DNA of 64,000 nt from Schistocephalus solidus. Lineage: Eukaryota; Platyhelminthes; Cestoda; Diphyllobothriidea; Diphyllobothriidae. Both the position numbers and the translations under genes were made by a program. The DNA lies in contig WEDG01004542.1 in assembly GCA_017591395.1 (NCBI GenBank), positions 1 to 64,000 on the forward strand. Direction: 5' to 3'. Numbering within the stretch: the first letter of the stretch is position 1; the number at the start of each line of letters is the position of its first letter. Shown piece by piece: positions 53,794 to 64,000 of the stretch. The notes below the pieces were generated by a model that was not told the origin of the DNA, made no database searches, and saw only the letters and a list, made by a program, of their open reading frames with translations.

Positions 53794-54240
53794 TTGTACA
53801 TTTTCTGCAAATACTTTTTTTTCATTTCAGTCGTCCTCCCGCACAAGAAAAAAGCCATAATTGGCTGCGTCTATAATCCTCCTTGTTATTCCGGCAAGGA
53901 AAGTCAGCTATGTGAACTCTTTGAAAAAGTTACAGAAGCTCCATTTGGTGTCCAAATAATCGAAGGGGATTTAATTTGGCAGAAATCGACTGGCATGCAA
54001 ATACTTCTCCACCAAAAGTTGAGAACTTGTTGAACACGATTTATTTTTCAAACATGTCTCAATCAGTCAGCTCAGTGACTAGAAAAGTGAGTATTTAAGA
54101 TTTAATTTTTACTAATTGCGTCAATTCTTTGCTTATGAATTTCCATTAAAACCTTTTTAAAGTGATCACGCATTAATTCATGGTTGTTTTCCAGTCTCCT
54201 TCACTGTAAAGCCCAGAAATAAAACGTATCTATTTTGACT
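53794..54240 (+). pseudogene. B'' endonuclease, eroded
   Basis: KKKAIIGCVYNPPCYSGKES followed by QLCELFEKV and IIEGDL (GDFN replaced by GDLI with a frameshift). SDH is lost to stops near 54165, where the B2 equivalent is TSDHALIHCRFP. Not functional. Confidence 0.65.
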
Positions 54241-54658
54241 TTGCTCATGTGAACATAAAATTATTAAAAAATTACACAAGCACTCTAGATTGGCGAAGCT
54301 TTTTGTCAAATAATGATCTTAGTTTTTTGACGATATACTGCAATGCCTAAGAGAAGGCCTCCTCAATTTCATTCCAAAAGGACCATTATATAAATGCTGC
54401 TTCTTCCGTCCATAAGTTAGTTATCGGTCCACTTAAGGATCGCACAAATATTTGAAATAGCTTCAAAAATGAGGATCGCACGAGATAAGCATAGGGAGTC
54501 TCAAGCAAGTAGAGATGATAAAGCTTCCAGATCTGTTGCTCAAGTGTTCCACTTCCGTTTTTCCGCTAAATCTCACTAATTCATTCCGCCCTTACTCGAT
54601 TGCAATAATAATTTCATTACAGAGGATTTGGACATAGCAGCATTGTTAACTCCCTTCT

Positions 54659-55844
54659 TTGCAAATACATTTTACCCTTGAAACCAATCCCATCCCTTTG
54701 ATTGCCCTAACGTCTCATGAGTTGCTCAATAACATTAATTTCGTTCCTAAAAACCTTCCAGTCTTAAAAGCTGGGTTACGCTCGGATTTTTACAATAATC
54801 GTGGTGTTCATAAAACACCTTCTCCTGCTAAGCTCTTTTAAAAACTAATTGCCGTACAAATTACAGATTTTTGCATAACCAATCAACTTCTTAGCTCTTC
54901 CCAACATTGTTTTCTTCCCGATCACTCATGTGAAACATGTCATCCATCTGTAATAAATCTACTAACATCTCTTCGTAATGATCATCTTTCTGTGGTCGTT
55001 ATCTCTTTTCATCTTAGCAATGCCTTCGATTAAGTGCCTCATAGGAGACTCATAGTTAACTTAAAAGCTTTAGAACTCCGTATTCCCCTTACCAATTTCA
55101 TTGCGTCTTAGTTGGGTCCACATTTTCATTTGCGACCCCTACTGTAAGCGGTGTCCTTCAAGGCACCGTGATATGTCCTCTTTTGTTTTTGTTGTGCATT
55201 TATAATTTTTCATCCGCAGTTAAACACTCTCAGTCTTTTATTTATGCGGACGATCTTGAATGCGTATATTCGTACTCTAAATATCCGGCACAGCTATGCT
55301 TAGAAGAAATCCACGCATACTTGCTTGCTCTTTCCGCGTGGAGCTCGTCATGGCAATTGGAATTCTCACCTGCATAGTGTCGTTACATGTGCTTTGGGCT
55401 AGACAGGTTTAAGCTTCACAAAAAATTTAGATCTGTCGCCTCATGCCGATAGAATTATGGCCAAAGCTGCCCAGATTTGTGGCTTTATCTCTTATAATTT
55501 CTATCTTCCTGAACTTAAAGTAAGACTTATCAAATGTTTGTCCTTCCCATTCTTGAACATTGCTGTCCATTTTTTGGTTTAATGACCGAGTGCATCCGTT
55601 CCAAAATTGAAAAGGACAAAATAAATTTTACCAGAAAACTCTTACCTCAGACCCTTTCAACTACCTCGTACTCGGATAGGTGCCAGCTAACTAACCTAAA
55701 ATGCCTGTGGGTTCGGAGACTGGAAACTGGCTTCTGCCTCCTATATCACTTTAAAAATAGTTTAAATATTCCCCAAATTACACACCTTAACTCCGTTAGC
55801 TATCTGTACAATCTACGTAATTCTTCACTCATTATACCGCCTCC
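54659..55844 (+). pseudogene. B'' reverse transcriptase, broken
   Basis: YNNRGVHKTPSPAKLF at 54790-54840 (RT block 2), QHCFLPDHSCETC at 54900-54945, a motif A relic near 55005-55050 (FHLSNAFD), GVLQGTVI at 55150, SFIYADDLECVYSYSKYP at 55237-55290 with YADD intact, then AWSSSWQLEFSPA and 55534-55844 (the C-terminal FTRKLLPQTLSTTSYSDRCQ). At least five frame breaks. Confidence 0.75.
55833..55844 (+). repeat. Target-site duplication, left copy
   Basis: TATACCGCCTCC, identical to 61176-61187. The two copies flank the complete family A insertion and each encodes part of IPPP in the B'' RT C-terminus. Confidence 0.85.
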
Positions 55845-56305
55845 ATGGGTGTAGGGGTACTAGTTAGGGGAAGCCCCACACAGATAGCGTTTGGTCGCTC
55901 CATTTTTCTCGTACAGGCGGTAAATGCTCCTGTGGCCGCCTCTAACTGGCACCCAACTCTCACCTGTGGCTCCTCGAAGTTGGTTCTTACCAGCGGCCAC
56001 ACCCCGGGCAACCGTTACAACCGGCGGGCTAAACCAGGTGAGGGGCTCCGGTGTTGTGTGTGCCTCCACACCCGGTATGTCTGACTCCCGAACTTCCCAC
56101 CTCCCCCCTCTAAAAAAGTCCTACTGTGTGGGTGACAGCAACGCCGTAGGCGGCACAGATTAACTCGGGTTGCTCTCCCACTAAAACAAAACCGTGACCC
56201 ATAGTAGAGTTCGGCAGCCGTCTTGGATGTCCGAGCAGCCCTATTTAGGGACAGCACTGCTTGCCTCCTCGCTGAGGAAGGGGCTAGAAAAGGTGCCTTA
56301 CACAA

Positions 56306-57240
56306 ATGCTTGGTCTCATGTCTTCTGCAGCCGGCTGTGGCTCGCAGATCACAAAATACGCAGTCGTAAAACTCAAACAAACAACAATACACCCGTCCCA
56401 TCCCCCTCACCATACCATCCAGGCTGCTCAGGTGACCTTACTCACACTAGCAGCCTGCAATATCTGTTCCCTTTTAGACAATCCTAGGAGCAACCGGCCG
56501 GAATGGAGGACGGCACTAACCGCTCAGGAGCTGGCGCGCTACAAGGTGGACATTGCTGGTCTCAGCGAGACACGATTCTCTGAGCAGGGTCAGCTGGTGG
56601 AGGTGGGTGCCGTCTACATCTTCTTCTGTAGCGGACGACCAAAGGCAGAGCGACGCGACGCTGGTGTTGCCTTTGCCATCCAGACCGACATCGTGGGACG
56701 TCTGCCCTGTCTGCCGCAGGGTATCAATGATCGCCTGAAGAGCCTCCGCCTGCCTCTTCGGGAAGACAAGTTCACCACCATCACCAGCGCCTACGCTCCC
56801 CCAATGACGAGCTCTGATGCGGCGAAGGACGAATTCTACGAGGACTTGCACGCCCTGCTGGCGACTGTGCCGAAAGAGGTCAAGTTAATTGTCCTTGGTG
56901 GCTTCAACGCCCGCGTCTGGACAGACCACGCTACCTTGCAGGGAGTGCTGGGTCCCCACGGTCTCGGTAGCTGTAACGATAACGGCCTCTTTCTTCTGCG
57001 CTAGTGTGCGGAACACCGTCTCCTGCTGACCAACACCTTCTTCCGCCTTCCGACGCGGGAGAAGGCCACGTGGATGCAATCTCGGTCGTGGCGCTGGCAG
57101 CTGCTGGACTATGTTCTCGTCCAGAGGCGAGATCAACAGGACGTGCTGGTAACCAAGGCAATCCTCGATGCCGATGGTTGGACGGATCACCGCCGCGTCA
57201 TCTCCCACATGAGGCTCCGACTTCAACCCTGACGAAGGCC
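56306..57240 (+). pseudogene. Family A endonuclease domain (A2)
   Basis: 232 codons open to TAG at 57002: [40 protein letters not shown] (catalytic Glu present), [40 protein letters not shown], and GGFNARV where GDFN is expected, so the catalytic Asp is lost. After the stop, [20 protein letters not shown] and [11 protein letters not shown] (the SDH-equivalent) follow with a frameshift. Confidence 0.85.
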
Positions 57241-57499
57241 CCAAGGTAAGCGGCCGCCAGGTTAGTTTAATACTATTTTGTTTAATTTGCCTGCTCACTG
57301 CTTTGATTTAAGCAACCATATAATACAGGAGCAAGAGTACCTGCCTGGTCCAGATGATAATGCCACCATGGAGACATGATTGTGTCAACTGTGAAATGTC
57401 GTCTAGTGCACCGGCCTTGAAGTCCTCAGACGCGCACGCCGTCAATACCAGGACTGGTTTGAAAACAATGACGCCGACATCAGCAACTTACTCGCGGAG

Positions 57500-59420
57500 A
57501 AGAATGGACTAAACAAAGCCTACATGGACCTTTGAATTGACGCCACCAAAGCAGCCTTCTTCAGATGCCGCCGCCTTGTACTGCAACGGCTGTGGGAGAT
57601 GCAGGACGACCTGGATTATCCTAAAGGCTGTGAAAATTCAGGGGCATGCCAACCGCAATTAAATGAAAAACCTTTTTAATGCCATCAAGGCCATCTACGG
57701 CCCGTGTATCAAGGGGTCCGCACCGCTGCTCAGCTCTGACGGCATAACAATGCTAACAGAGAAATCTCAAATTCTGAAGCGCTGGGCCGAGCACTTCAGA
57801 AGTGTCCTTAATTGCTATTCAACCATCTCCGATGCTGCTATTGACCAGCACCCTCAAGTGGACACGAACAATGACCTCAATATCCCGCCTTCCCTGCCAG
57901 AAACCATCCGGGTCGTGCAGCAGTTTCCAGCGGTAAAGCACCGGGATCCGACGCAATCCCACCGGAAGTCTACAAACACGGTGGGCCCCGAGTGATGACA
58001 GAACTCACAACACTCTTCCAGGAGATGTGGTGCCAAGGAAAATTTAATCAGGATTTAAAAGACTTGACCATCGTCCATCTCTACAAGCGGAAGGGGAACC
58101 GGAAACTCTGTGATAATCACAGAGGCATTTCGTTGCTCAACATCGACGGGAAGATCTTCGCCCTTATCCTTCTCACTCGTCTGAACGGCCACCTAGAGCA
58201 GGGACTGCTCCCGGAAAGCTGATGTGGCTTTCGCCGACACCGCGGAACAACCGACATGATCTTTTCCGCCCGCCATCTGCAAGAGAAGTGCCAGGAGATG
58301 CGAACTTACCTATACACTTCCTCTTATGATCTGACAAAAGCCTTTGACACAGTGAATCATGACGGACTGTGGAAAGTCATGCAGAAATTTTGTTGATCTG
58401 AGTGGTTCACGCACATGGTGCGTCAGCTTCATGACGGGATGATGGCTCGCGTCACTGACAACGGGATGGTATCCGAAGCATTCGCAGTGAACAATAGAGT
58501 GAAATAGGGCTGCATACTAGCCCAAACCCTGTTTAGTCTCATGTTCTCTGCAATGCTGATGAACGCCTACCGTGATGGTCAGTCTGGGATCCGCATCGTC
58601 TACAGCCCTGACGGGCACCTCCTAAAAAGTCGGCGTATTTAGGCAACATCGCGCGCGTTTACAGCTACAATCCATGACTTGCTCTTCACGGACGACTGCA
58701 ACCTTAACACTGTGAAGGAGGAGGAGGACATGGATTAACAATCAGTACAGCCAAAACGGTTGTCATGCACCAGCCGGCACTCAGCGCGGAATAAAATGCT
58801 CCCCAAATCCGTGTCAACGGTGCTCAACTCAAAAACGTGGAAACCTTAGCTTATCTAGGAAGCACGCTAGTAGGCAACACGATAATCAATGACGAGGTTG
58901 TCAAACGAATCTCCATGTGGAATCGCCACGGTATTTACCTGAACACCAAACTGAAGATGTTCAAGGCCATCGTCTTGACGACACTCCATTATGGAGCGGA
59001 GACCTGGACCATCTACTCGAGCCAGCCAGGAAGCTAAAGCATTTCTATCTCAGCTGCCTCCGTAGAATACTGAAGCTGAGATGACAAGACAGGATCCCAA
59101 ACATGAGTCCTGGAGCAGACCGGAATCCTCAGCAACCACGCCATGCTGAGGCAAGTGTCACTGCGATGGAGCGGCCACCTGGTGAGAATGTATGACGAGC
59201 GAATACTCAAACGACTTTTCTACGGAGATGTCGCTACGGGTGCTCGCCGAGAGAGAGGTCAAAAATGACGCTACATGGAAACGTTGAAGAAATCGCTGGA
59301 ACAACTGCAAATTAACCTGGTTACCTGGGAGGACCTCGCCCAGGATAGACCAGCGTGGAGAAGATCCATGAAGACTGGTTCAGCAATCTATGAGGTCAGC
59401 CGGATCGCCGCCACCAAGGC
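57500..59420 (+). pseudogene. Family A linker and reverse transcriptase (A2), broken
   Basis: Linker: NAIKAIYGPCIKGSAPLLSS and RWAEHFRSVLN (57670-57815). RT: FNQDLKDLTIVHLYKRKGNR, CDNHRGISLLNIDGKIFALI and EQGLLPES up to TGA at 58220; YDLTKAFDTVNHDGLW (motif A, near 58327-58375); MMARVTDNGMVSEAF; CILAQTLFSLMFSAMLMNAY; motif C FTDD at about 58688. C-terminal domain: LGSTLVGNTIINDEVVKRIS, LKMFKAIVLTTLHYGAETWT (58850-59015) and RLFYGDVATGAR (59212-59250). More than six stops or frameshifts. Confidence 0.85.
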
Positions 59421-60240
59421 CAGAACAGCGGCACGAAAGTTACCAGCACCGCGGACTAACACCGTCAATGCCCAAGCCCTTCCAAATTGCCCGCGTTGTC
59501 AACGTATCCTCCAAGCGTGAACCGGCCTGGTTGGAGGTCTTCGGACGCAATGCACCAACAATCTGACAATTTCAACTTCTGCGTCAAATTCGGCCAACCT
59601 CCTTCAGACTCCCCCACCCTCACTCCCACCATCATATAGACCACATCGCAATACTCATCGCCTCTTGCCGCCACCACCACAACAACCACTGCCTTCGCCT
59701 TCACTACTACCACCACCACCATCAGCGATGGGGAATCTCTCCTAAACTGTACTCAATGCGACTGCACATTTACCTCATGCATCGGCCTGGTCGGCCACTT
59801 GCGAGACTGGTGAACCAGTGCCTGGAGCACAAACACACAGCAGAGATCACCGCCTCCACTGCCCTTACTGTCCTCGCGCATTCACTCATCGCATGGGCCT
59901 ATTCGGTCACATGCGCATCCATGACAGCGGAATTCACCGCAATGTCGACAACACCGAAACCACATGAACACACTCCGCTCCTGTCATTATTACCGCCACT
60001 GCCACCTCACTACCATAAATAACCTCCCCCCAACTTCTCCCGATTTCTCCTGCCAACACTAGGCCCGCAACCTTAACTCACGCATTGGCCTGGTCGGTCA
60101 CCTGTAAATCCATCGCACGGAGGCTGATGAACCAGTTCCCTGGGCTCCGAAATACAGTCGACGCGCCCGCCTCTACTGCCCTCACTGCTCCCGCCCATTT
60201 ACACACCGCATGGGCCTATTAGGACACATGCGCCTCCATG
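59275..60240 (+). pseudogene. C2H2-like zinc-finger tail of family A
   Basis: 59275-59520 ends the polyprotein core (LEQLQINLVTWEDLAQDRPA) and enters the first finger (NCPRCQRIL, then a stop). A degraded finger with CIGLVGHLR is at 59766-59808. Finger HCPYCPRAFTHRMGLFGHMR..H is complete at 59851-59925, and YCPHCSRPFTHRMGLLGHMR..H at 60168-60240. Cys pairs and the two His are visible in the last two. Linkers are Ser/Thr/Pro-rich, partly CCACCACCA repeats. The fingers may bind element RNA or target DNA; that is inference. Confidence 0.8.
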
Positions 60241-60357
60241 ACAACCTGCAGTAAACCACCGGAGACTAAGCCACATCAACGCGCTCTATCTACACTAATA
60301 CATAGACAACAACCTCACCATCATCAAAATTTACCTGACTAAATCACTGTTTCTTAG

Positions 60358-61020
60358 AAACCGTGGCTTGGAAGGCTGCCAATCTGACGCTTACACCGAA
60401 CCACGCCATCGGACCAGTGTATGTGCTGTATGTGTCGAGTGGCTGAGCAGTGTACTGGGAGTCCGATGGTGATGACTACTCCATATCCCTCGATTAAGTG
60501 AATCCTGGTGTGTGCGTTATAGTGTCCAGGTCGTGCTGAAGTGAGCAAAGACGGGTACGCCGACCCCTCAGCCAATGCACCCACTCCCACCTCAGACAAC
60601 TGACTGGCTCGGACGGTGGTCTGATTGTGGGGGTGGGGAATTAATGGAGGTAAATATTTCAGCGCATCTTTTACTGATTGTGGGGGGAGAGAGTGAGGTC
60701 GACAGCTCAGCGCATTTTACTCACTATAAACAATCTGACGCGCTTGAAACTATCACGTTGCGTTAAAAGCCATGGCTTGGAAGGTTTCCAACTGACGGGA
60801 ACACCCGTACCGCGTGATCAGCCAAATGTGTGCTTTGTTTTGAGTGGCTGACTGGCGGACTGAGAGTCAGGCTGCAATGGCTCCTTCTTAATATGGCCTT
60901 TATGACACTCCCACTCCGTGGGATCCGAGCCAGGTGTGGTGGTACGCCCAGGGGCGGCTCCGGCGGCACCAGCAATTTACGCACTCTCCCATTTCCGGTC
61001 TTCTTGACTCTGTCATGACA
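60358..61020 (+). repeat. Duplicated unit in family A 3' UTR
   Basis: CCRTGGCTTGGAAGG starts a unit at 60360 and again at 60772. About 115 bp is shared, including TGTGC and GAGTGGCTGA. Between them CAGCGCATYTTTTACT is repeated at 60660 and 60709. Minus frames over both units (60354-60599 and 60763-60984) end in the same LPSHGF by virtue of the repeat and are not genes. Confidence 0.6.
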
Positions 61021-61175
61021 TCGGGATTAGGTGGGTGAGGAGGAGAGTGTGCGGTAGATACAGTGCAAGTCTTCTATCACTTCAAACGAAATCCCGCGCA
61101 AGTTGCCGTCCCTGCACCACTTTCCGTTGGGCATACGATGGACATAGTAGAAATCGATGGTCAAACTATCGTGTG

Positions 61176-61187
61176 TATACCGCCTCC
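61176..61187 (+). repeat. Target-site duplication, right copy
   Basis: TATACCGCCTCC, the partner of 55833-55844. Confidence 0.85.
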
Positions 61188-62345
61188 TATATCCTCAACA
61201 TCTAAACGCTCTCTGTTCTTTGCTTCCATGTACTGCATTCTTTGGAATAACCTGTCGATCGATATAAGGTTATTAAATACCCTGTCCACTTATAAGCAAA
61301 GACTGCACATTTATCTTAACACTGATTCAGTTAACCTTTTATTTTCCTCTTCCTTCCTGAGCAGCTTTCTCCATGACCCCGAGAAAGAACAACTGGGAAT
61401 ATAGAAGACCGTTACCAAATTATATCTTCCATACATCGTTTCCTAACGACCTATGATGTCTTCATAACCCATGCCTCCGTAAAATGATCGCCAAACAATT
61501 TTTTTATATTGCGCGCTCGTTGTGAAGCATCTCCGTTTGGAATGCCAATAACCATCATCAGAATTACAATCGGAGTACTGGGCTGCGCAGGCCTTACATT
61601 CATTACATGCCAATCAGCACCCCCTGAGCGCATTATTTTGATTTCTTTCTACTCAATTAAAGGATATCTCATTATATTTTTTACTACGCTCAGGAGAAAC
61701 CTACCATGCTGCTTCACATGCCATTGCGGAACAGTTTTGCAGTGTTGACCCTACACGGACTGTTAAAAATCGTTTCAGGTTCCTCTGTCGGTGGTCTGAG
61801 AAATCAGCAATGAGAGTATCGTGGTCACTTCTCTGGCAATTCTACCCTGACCATCACGATCTCTACGGTCCTTTCCTCTTTCGACCATAAGCGTACCCAT
61901 GTTGCCTGCGAAGATTTCTCTTGTCTAGCATCATTGACGGTTACGCCAGTCGATACACATAGGGATCACACCTGCGGTGCTGAAATGTAGCCTCTGTCGT
62001 TAAATGATTTCTCCCACGATGAGAAGCGTTTTGAACGCTCATTTGCTCTCATCAGCATGTCGGTCCTACCTAATGCGTACGTTTTTCACCTAGGAGTGAC
62101 AGTTTTTTCCTACTTAAAATCCCACAAACCCCATTCAAGATATGCCTCTTCCATAAAAATGTCCAATGAGTTTTTTTTCACTGGCTGCTCTTTTATCTAA
62201 TTTGTTGACCATACTGATTTGTTTCAATTGTCATCGCCAATAGCTAACCTACTATTCAAACTAAACTGTGCACGATTTAGCTTTCGGTTTTATTGATTAT
62301 GATCCAATGACAGTACCATTCCGGGTACTCAACTAAAACATCTAT
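61176..62345 (+). mobile_element. Family B'' LINE copy M, 3' part
   Basis: Plus strand: resumes with IPPPISSTSKRSLFFASMYC (the RT C-terminal end), then WNNLSIDIRLLNTLSTYKQR to TAG at 61402; 3' UTR with blocks shared with N (61470-62200); terminal stem AGTACC..GGGTACT at 62312-62329; tail CTCAACTAAAACATCTATCTATTTAT. The 61509-61748 frame is UTR. Confidence 0.8.
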
Positions 62346-62359
62346 CTATTTATAATTGT

Positions 62360-62520
62360 GTATGTAAAAGAAGTGCTAATAGTTTCCGACAAGACGAGCA
62401 AGTTTGCGTGCAGCACGGAAGTCATAAGTTTGGCCATCAAGGCTCTTGGCTCTCCATGTCTGGAGCGAACCGCAAATCTCATCCTGCTATCTTAGGTGTT
62501 CTAAAGAGCCCGTAGTTTAA
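62360..62520 (+). pseudogene. D-type endonuclease fragment
   Basis: About 110 bp nearly matches 63580-63690 (GTGTATGTAAAAGAAGTGCT; coding for YVKEVLIVS and TSKFACSTEVISLAIKAL). It is an isolated piece of EN just before the start of the next element. Confidence 0.6.
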
Positions 62521-62535
62521 TCGCAAGAAACAAAC

Positions 62536-63156
62536 GTGTGGCAAGCTGCAATGGGGGAACACCACAACAGGAGGACAAAGTCACAATCAACTCGGATGGA
62601 TTCATTGAAGCCTTCAGATGACAGTATGGTCAGAGGTAGATCAAATCCCAACGAGAGCTCTGTAAACCGTTCTCGTGCCCCCAAGGAGAACTTTGGAGGA
62701 AGCGAAAATTCCAAGCACCAGGATCAGCAACAGTGTTTAGTTATTCAGGGTTTGAACGAATCAACTGCATTCTGACATTAAGACCGTGTCACGGAAGACC
62801 TTGCTTGGTTTACTGGCCTCCTAAACCAGTTGCTATCACAAGGCGTGGAAGTTAAAGTTATTAAAGCATTCCGGATCGGCAAAAAGTCTGAAGACATCCT
62901 AGGAACGCCGCGACCGCAATCTTTCAAAATAATGCTAGAGAGCAAAGACCAAATCAAGGCAATCCTATCCAAAAGAACGTACCGCCATCACTCGCATAAA
63001 GAGGTTTTTTTTCCACCGGAGTACTCCCCTGCAGAAAAGCAGAAACGCCGGGAACTTGTCTTGGAACTAAAATCAAGACTGAAGGCTGGCGAACACAATC
63101 TGGCTATTTTCAAGGGGAAGGTAGTTCAAAAGAAGACGAATTTTCCATTGAACTAA
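62536..63156 (+). pseudogene. D-type ORF1 protein, one frameshift
   Basis: 62551-62775 reads MGEHHNRRTKSQSTRMDSLK, basic and Ser-rich, to QQCLVIQGLNES. After a TGA and frameshift near 62775, 62830-63156 reads VKVIKAFRIGKKSEDILGTP, RPQSFKIMLESKDQIKAILS, PPEYSPAEKQKRRELVLELK and LAIFKGKVVQKK. The RIGK..RP..K..L pattern is the RNA-recognition-like domain of LINE ORF1 proteins; the last part is a basic helix. About 200 codons in all. Confidence 0.65.
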
Positions 63157-63379
63157 CCGATTGTACTGAGGACAATGGCAGCCACCTCACTTACGCCAAA
63201 ACCATCAGGGAAAAAATTGCCCAAAGATATGTCAGAACTGATTCCGTAACGCCCAGCGTTCTCACTGCAGAAACCAGAGTTACCGCAACTCATCAAGAAA
63301 CGGAAAAGACATACGACCTTGACGTTAGAGGAGACGCAGTTGGGCCCATAAAATTGACAAACGCAACAGGAAGTTTTTG

Positions 63380-63998
63380 TTGGCGCAAAATTTAAGTGCC
63401 TGTATACAAATGCCCAAAACCTTGATGAGTTAAAATTTGCCTTGCCGAAGTATCTCCGGATGTGATAGCAGTAACCGAAACCTGGCTGTCAGGCAGTATT
63501 CGAGATAGCGAAATAACATTGTCTGGATACCAAATATATCGGAGGGACAGAGAAAACCGACAGGGTGGTGGAATACTTGTGTATGTGAAAGAAGTGCTCA
63601 TAGTGTCCGCCAACACGAGCAAGTTTACGTGCAGCACGGAAGCCATAAGTTTGGCTATCAAGGCTCTGGCTCGCCATGTCTGGATGTTCTCACTGTCTAT
63701 CAGCCACCTAGGATAGACCGAGGTGCAGACACCCACCTGTTTGAATCAATTTTAAAATTTCTTCAATCGACCTAATGTCATCCTTATGGATGAATGCAAC
63801 GCACCAGGAATTATTTGGAGCATATTTCAATCATCATGCCGGAAATTGACTTTTGATTATGTTTTTCTGCATAAGGCCTTGAAGGCACTTCTTACACAAA
63901 ATTTCCTCTTCCCCACCAGAACATGTACTGTACAAAAAGCCAATTGTTTCGACCCGGTTTTTACGAAAACTTCAAGCAGCATTTATGAGATTATTTAA
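63380..63998 (+). pseudogene. D-type endonuclease, broken, cut by window end
   Basis: CLYTNAQNLDELKFAL-like codons in broken frames at 63392-63450; 63462-63716 has AVTETWLSGSIRDSEITLSG (ETW intact), RQGGGILVYVKEVLIVS and STEAISLAIKALA; 63786-63998 has MDECNAPGIIW where MGDFNAPNIDW is expected, so the Asp is lost. Stops between the frames. Confidence 0.7.
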
Positions 63999-64000
63999 AG

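Larger units (their letters stand above)
52200..55844 (+). mobile_element. Family B'' LINE copy M, leader to RT
   Basis: Plus strand: leader (52200-52457), ORF1 (52458 to about 53720), EN (53790-54240), linker (54430-54660), RT (54660-55400) and RT C-terminus to the codons for IIPPP at 55844. There the family A copy is inserted; the continuation IPPPISSTSKRSLFF begins at 61176. Together about 4.8 kb, essentially full length. Confidence 0.8.
55845..61175 (+). mobile_element. Family A LINE, complete copy A2 (5.33 kb)
   Basis: Plus strand: leader 55845-56305, EN 56306-57235, linker 57500-57830, RT 57870-58780, C-terminal domain 58830-59420, C2H2 finger tail 59480-60240, 3' UTR 60245-61175 with an internal duplicated unit. 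It is bounded on both sides by TATACCGCCTCC and by uninterrupted B'' sequence, so the ends are seen directly and not inferred from similarity. It has no long terminal repeats and no poly(A) tail. Confidence 0.88.
62530..64000 (+). mobile_element. D-type LINE copy G, ORF1 and EN (continues past window)
   Basis: Plus strand: ORF1 at 62551-63156, linker to about 63390, then EN to the window end. More diverged from E and F than they are from each other, so a separate subfamily. It shows the ORF1 that copies E and F have lost. Confidence 0.75.

Noticed and set aside
60354..60984. Two minus-strand frames ending in LPSHGF as a small gene family
   Set aside because: They are the two copies of the duplicated unit in the family A 3' UTR.
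1..64000. CRISPR arrays, rRNA, functional tRNA, bacterial operon or phage signals
   Set aside because: None seen; all coding content is of eukaryotic retroelement type.

Overview
This is eukaryotic DNA, AT-rich outside its repeats, with no intact cellular gene that I can recognise. At least 40 kb of it is non-LTR (LINE) retrotransposons: APE-type endonuclease (EN) plus reverse transcriptase (RT), in both orientations and at all ages, many inserted into one another. The likely source is a tapeworm of the Diphyllobothriidea (Spirometra, Dibothriocephalus or Schistocephalus type). The reason is the element called family A here: an EN-RT polyprotein with a C-terminal tail of C2H2-like fingers of the pattern CPxCxRxFTHRMGLFGHMR, which I know from predicted proteins of those worms. 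The genus is inference.

The families, named only for this window, are as follows. A is the zinc-finger-tailed element (1-2212 minus; 55845-61175 plus). B is a CR1-like element with a long ORF1, a 3'-UTR hairpin and a terminal stem-loop, in subfamilies B, B' and B''. C is CR1-like and ends in a TTGCC..GGCAA hairpin followed by (AAATA)n or (AAT)n. D is a Jockey/CR1-like element with ORF1 overlapping ORF2 and a 3' AGGC..GCCT hairpin; it includes the best RT in the window at 17755-19287. J is another EN-RT element with its own small ORF1.

Layout. 1-2212: family A copy, minus, cut by the window edge. 2344-2789: a foldback element and an interrupted (AT)n array. 2790-8990: AT-rich, no recognisable gene. 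9215-9976: eroded transposase-like sequence. 10976-11525: C tail. 12560-15010: an eroded B copy split by a D copy. 15800-20812: an old minus-strand element (H) split by two plus-strand family-D copies. 20812-27330: a minus C copy split by an opposite-strand C copy. 27385-35830: two B copies plus a D fragment. 35835-38240: J copy holding a 37254-38066 D insertion and a short B'' tail. 38260-44280: a near full-length B' copy split by a plus-strand B tail. 44285-49490: C and J copies. 49480-52190: eroded D-type copies with a B'' tail inserted. 52200-62345: a full-length B'' copy interrupted by a complete 5.3-kb family A copy flanked by a 12-bp target-site duplication. 62360-64000: D-type ORF1 and EN, running off the window.

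These genes do not form a cellular pathway. Each EN would nick target DNA and each RT would prime reverse transcription of its own RNA there. Almost every copy carries stops, frameshifts or truncations. The nesting gives a readable order of events: host copies are older than the copies inside them. The most useful observations are the reconstructable nested insertions, the shared design of 3'-terminal stem-loops in three families, the out-of-frame ORF1/ORF2 overlap in family D, the foldback element linked to the (AT)n array, and the transposase-derived remnant near 9.2-10 kb.
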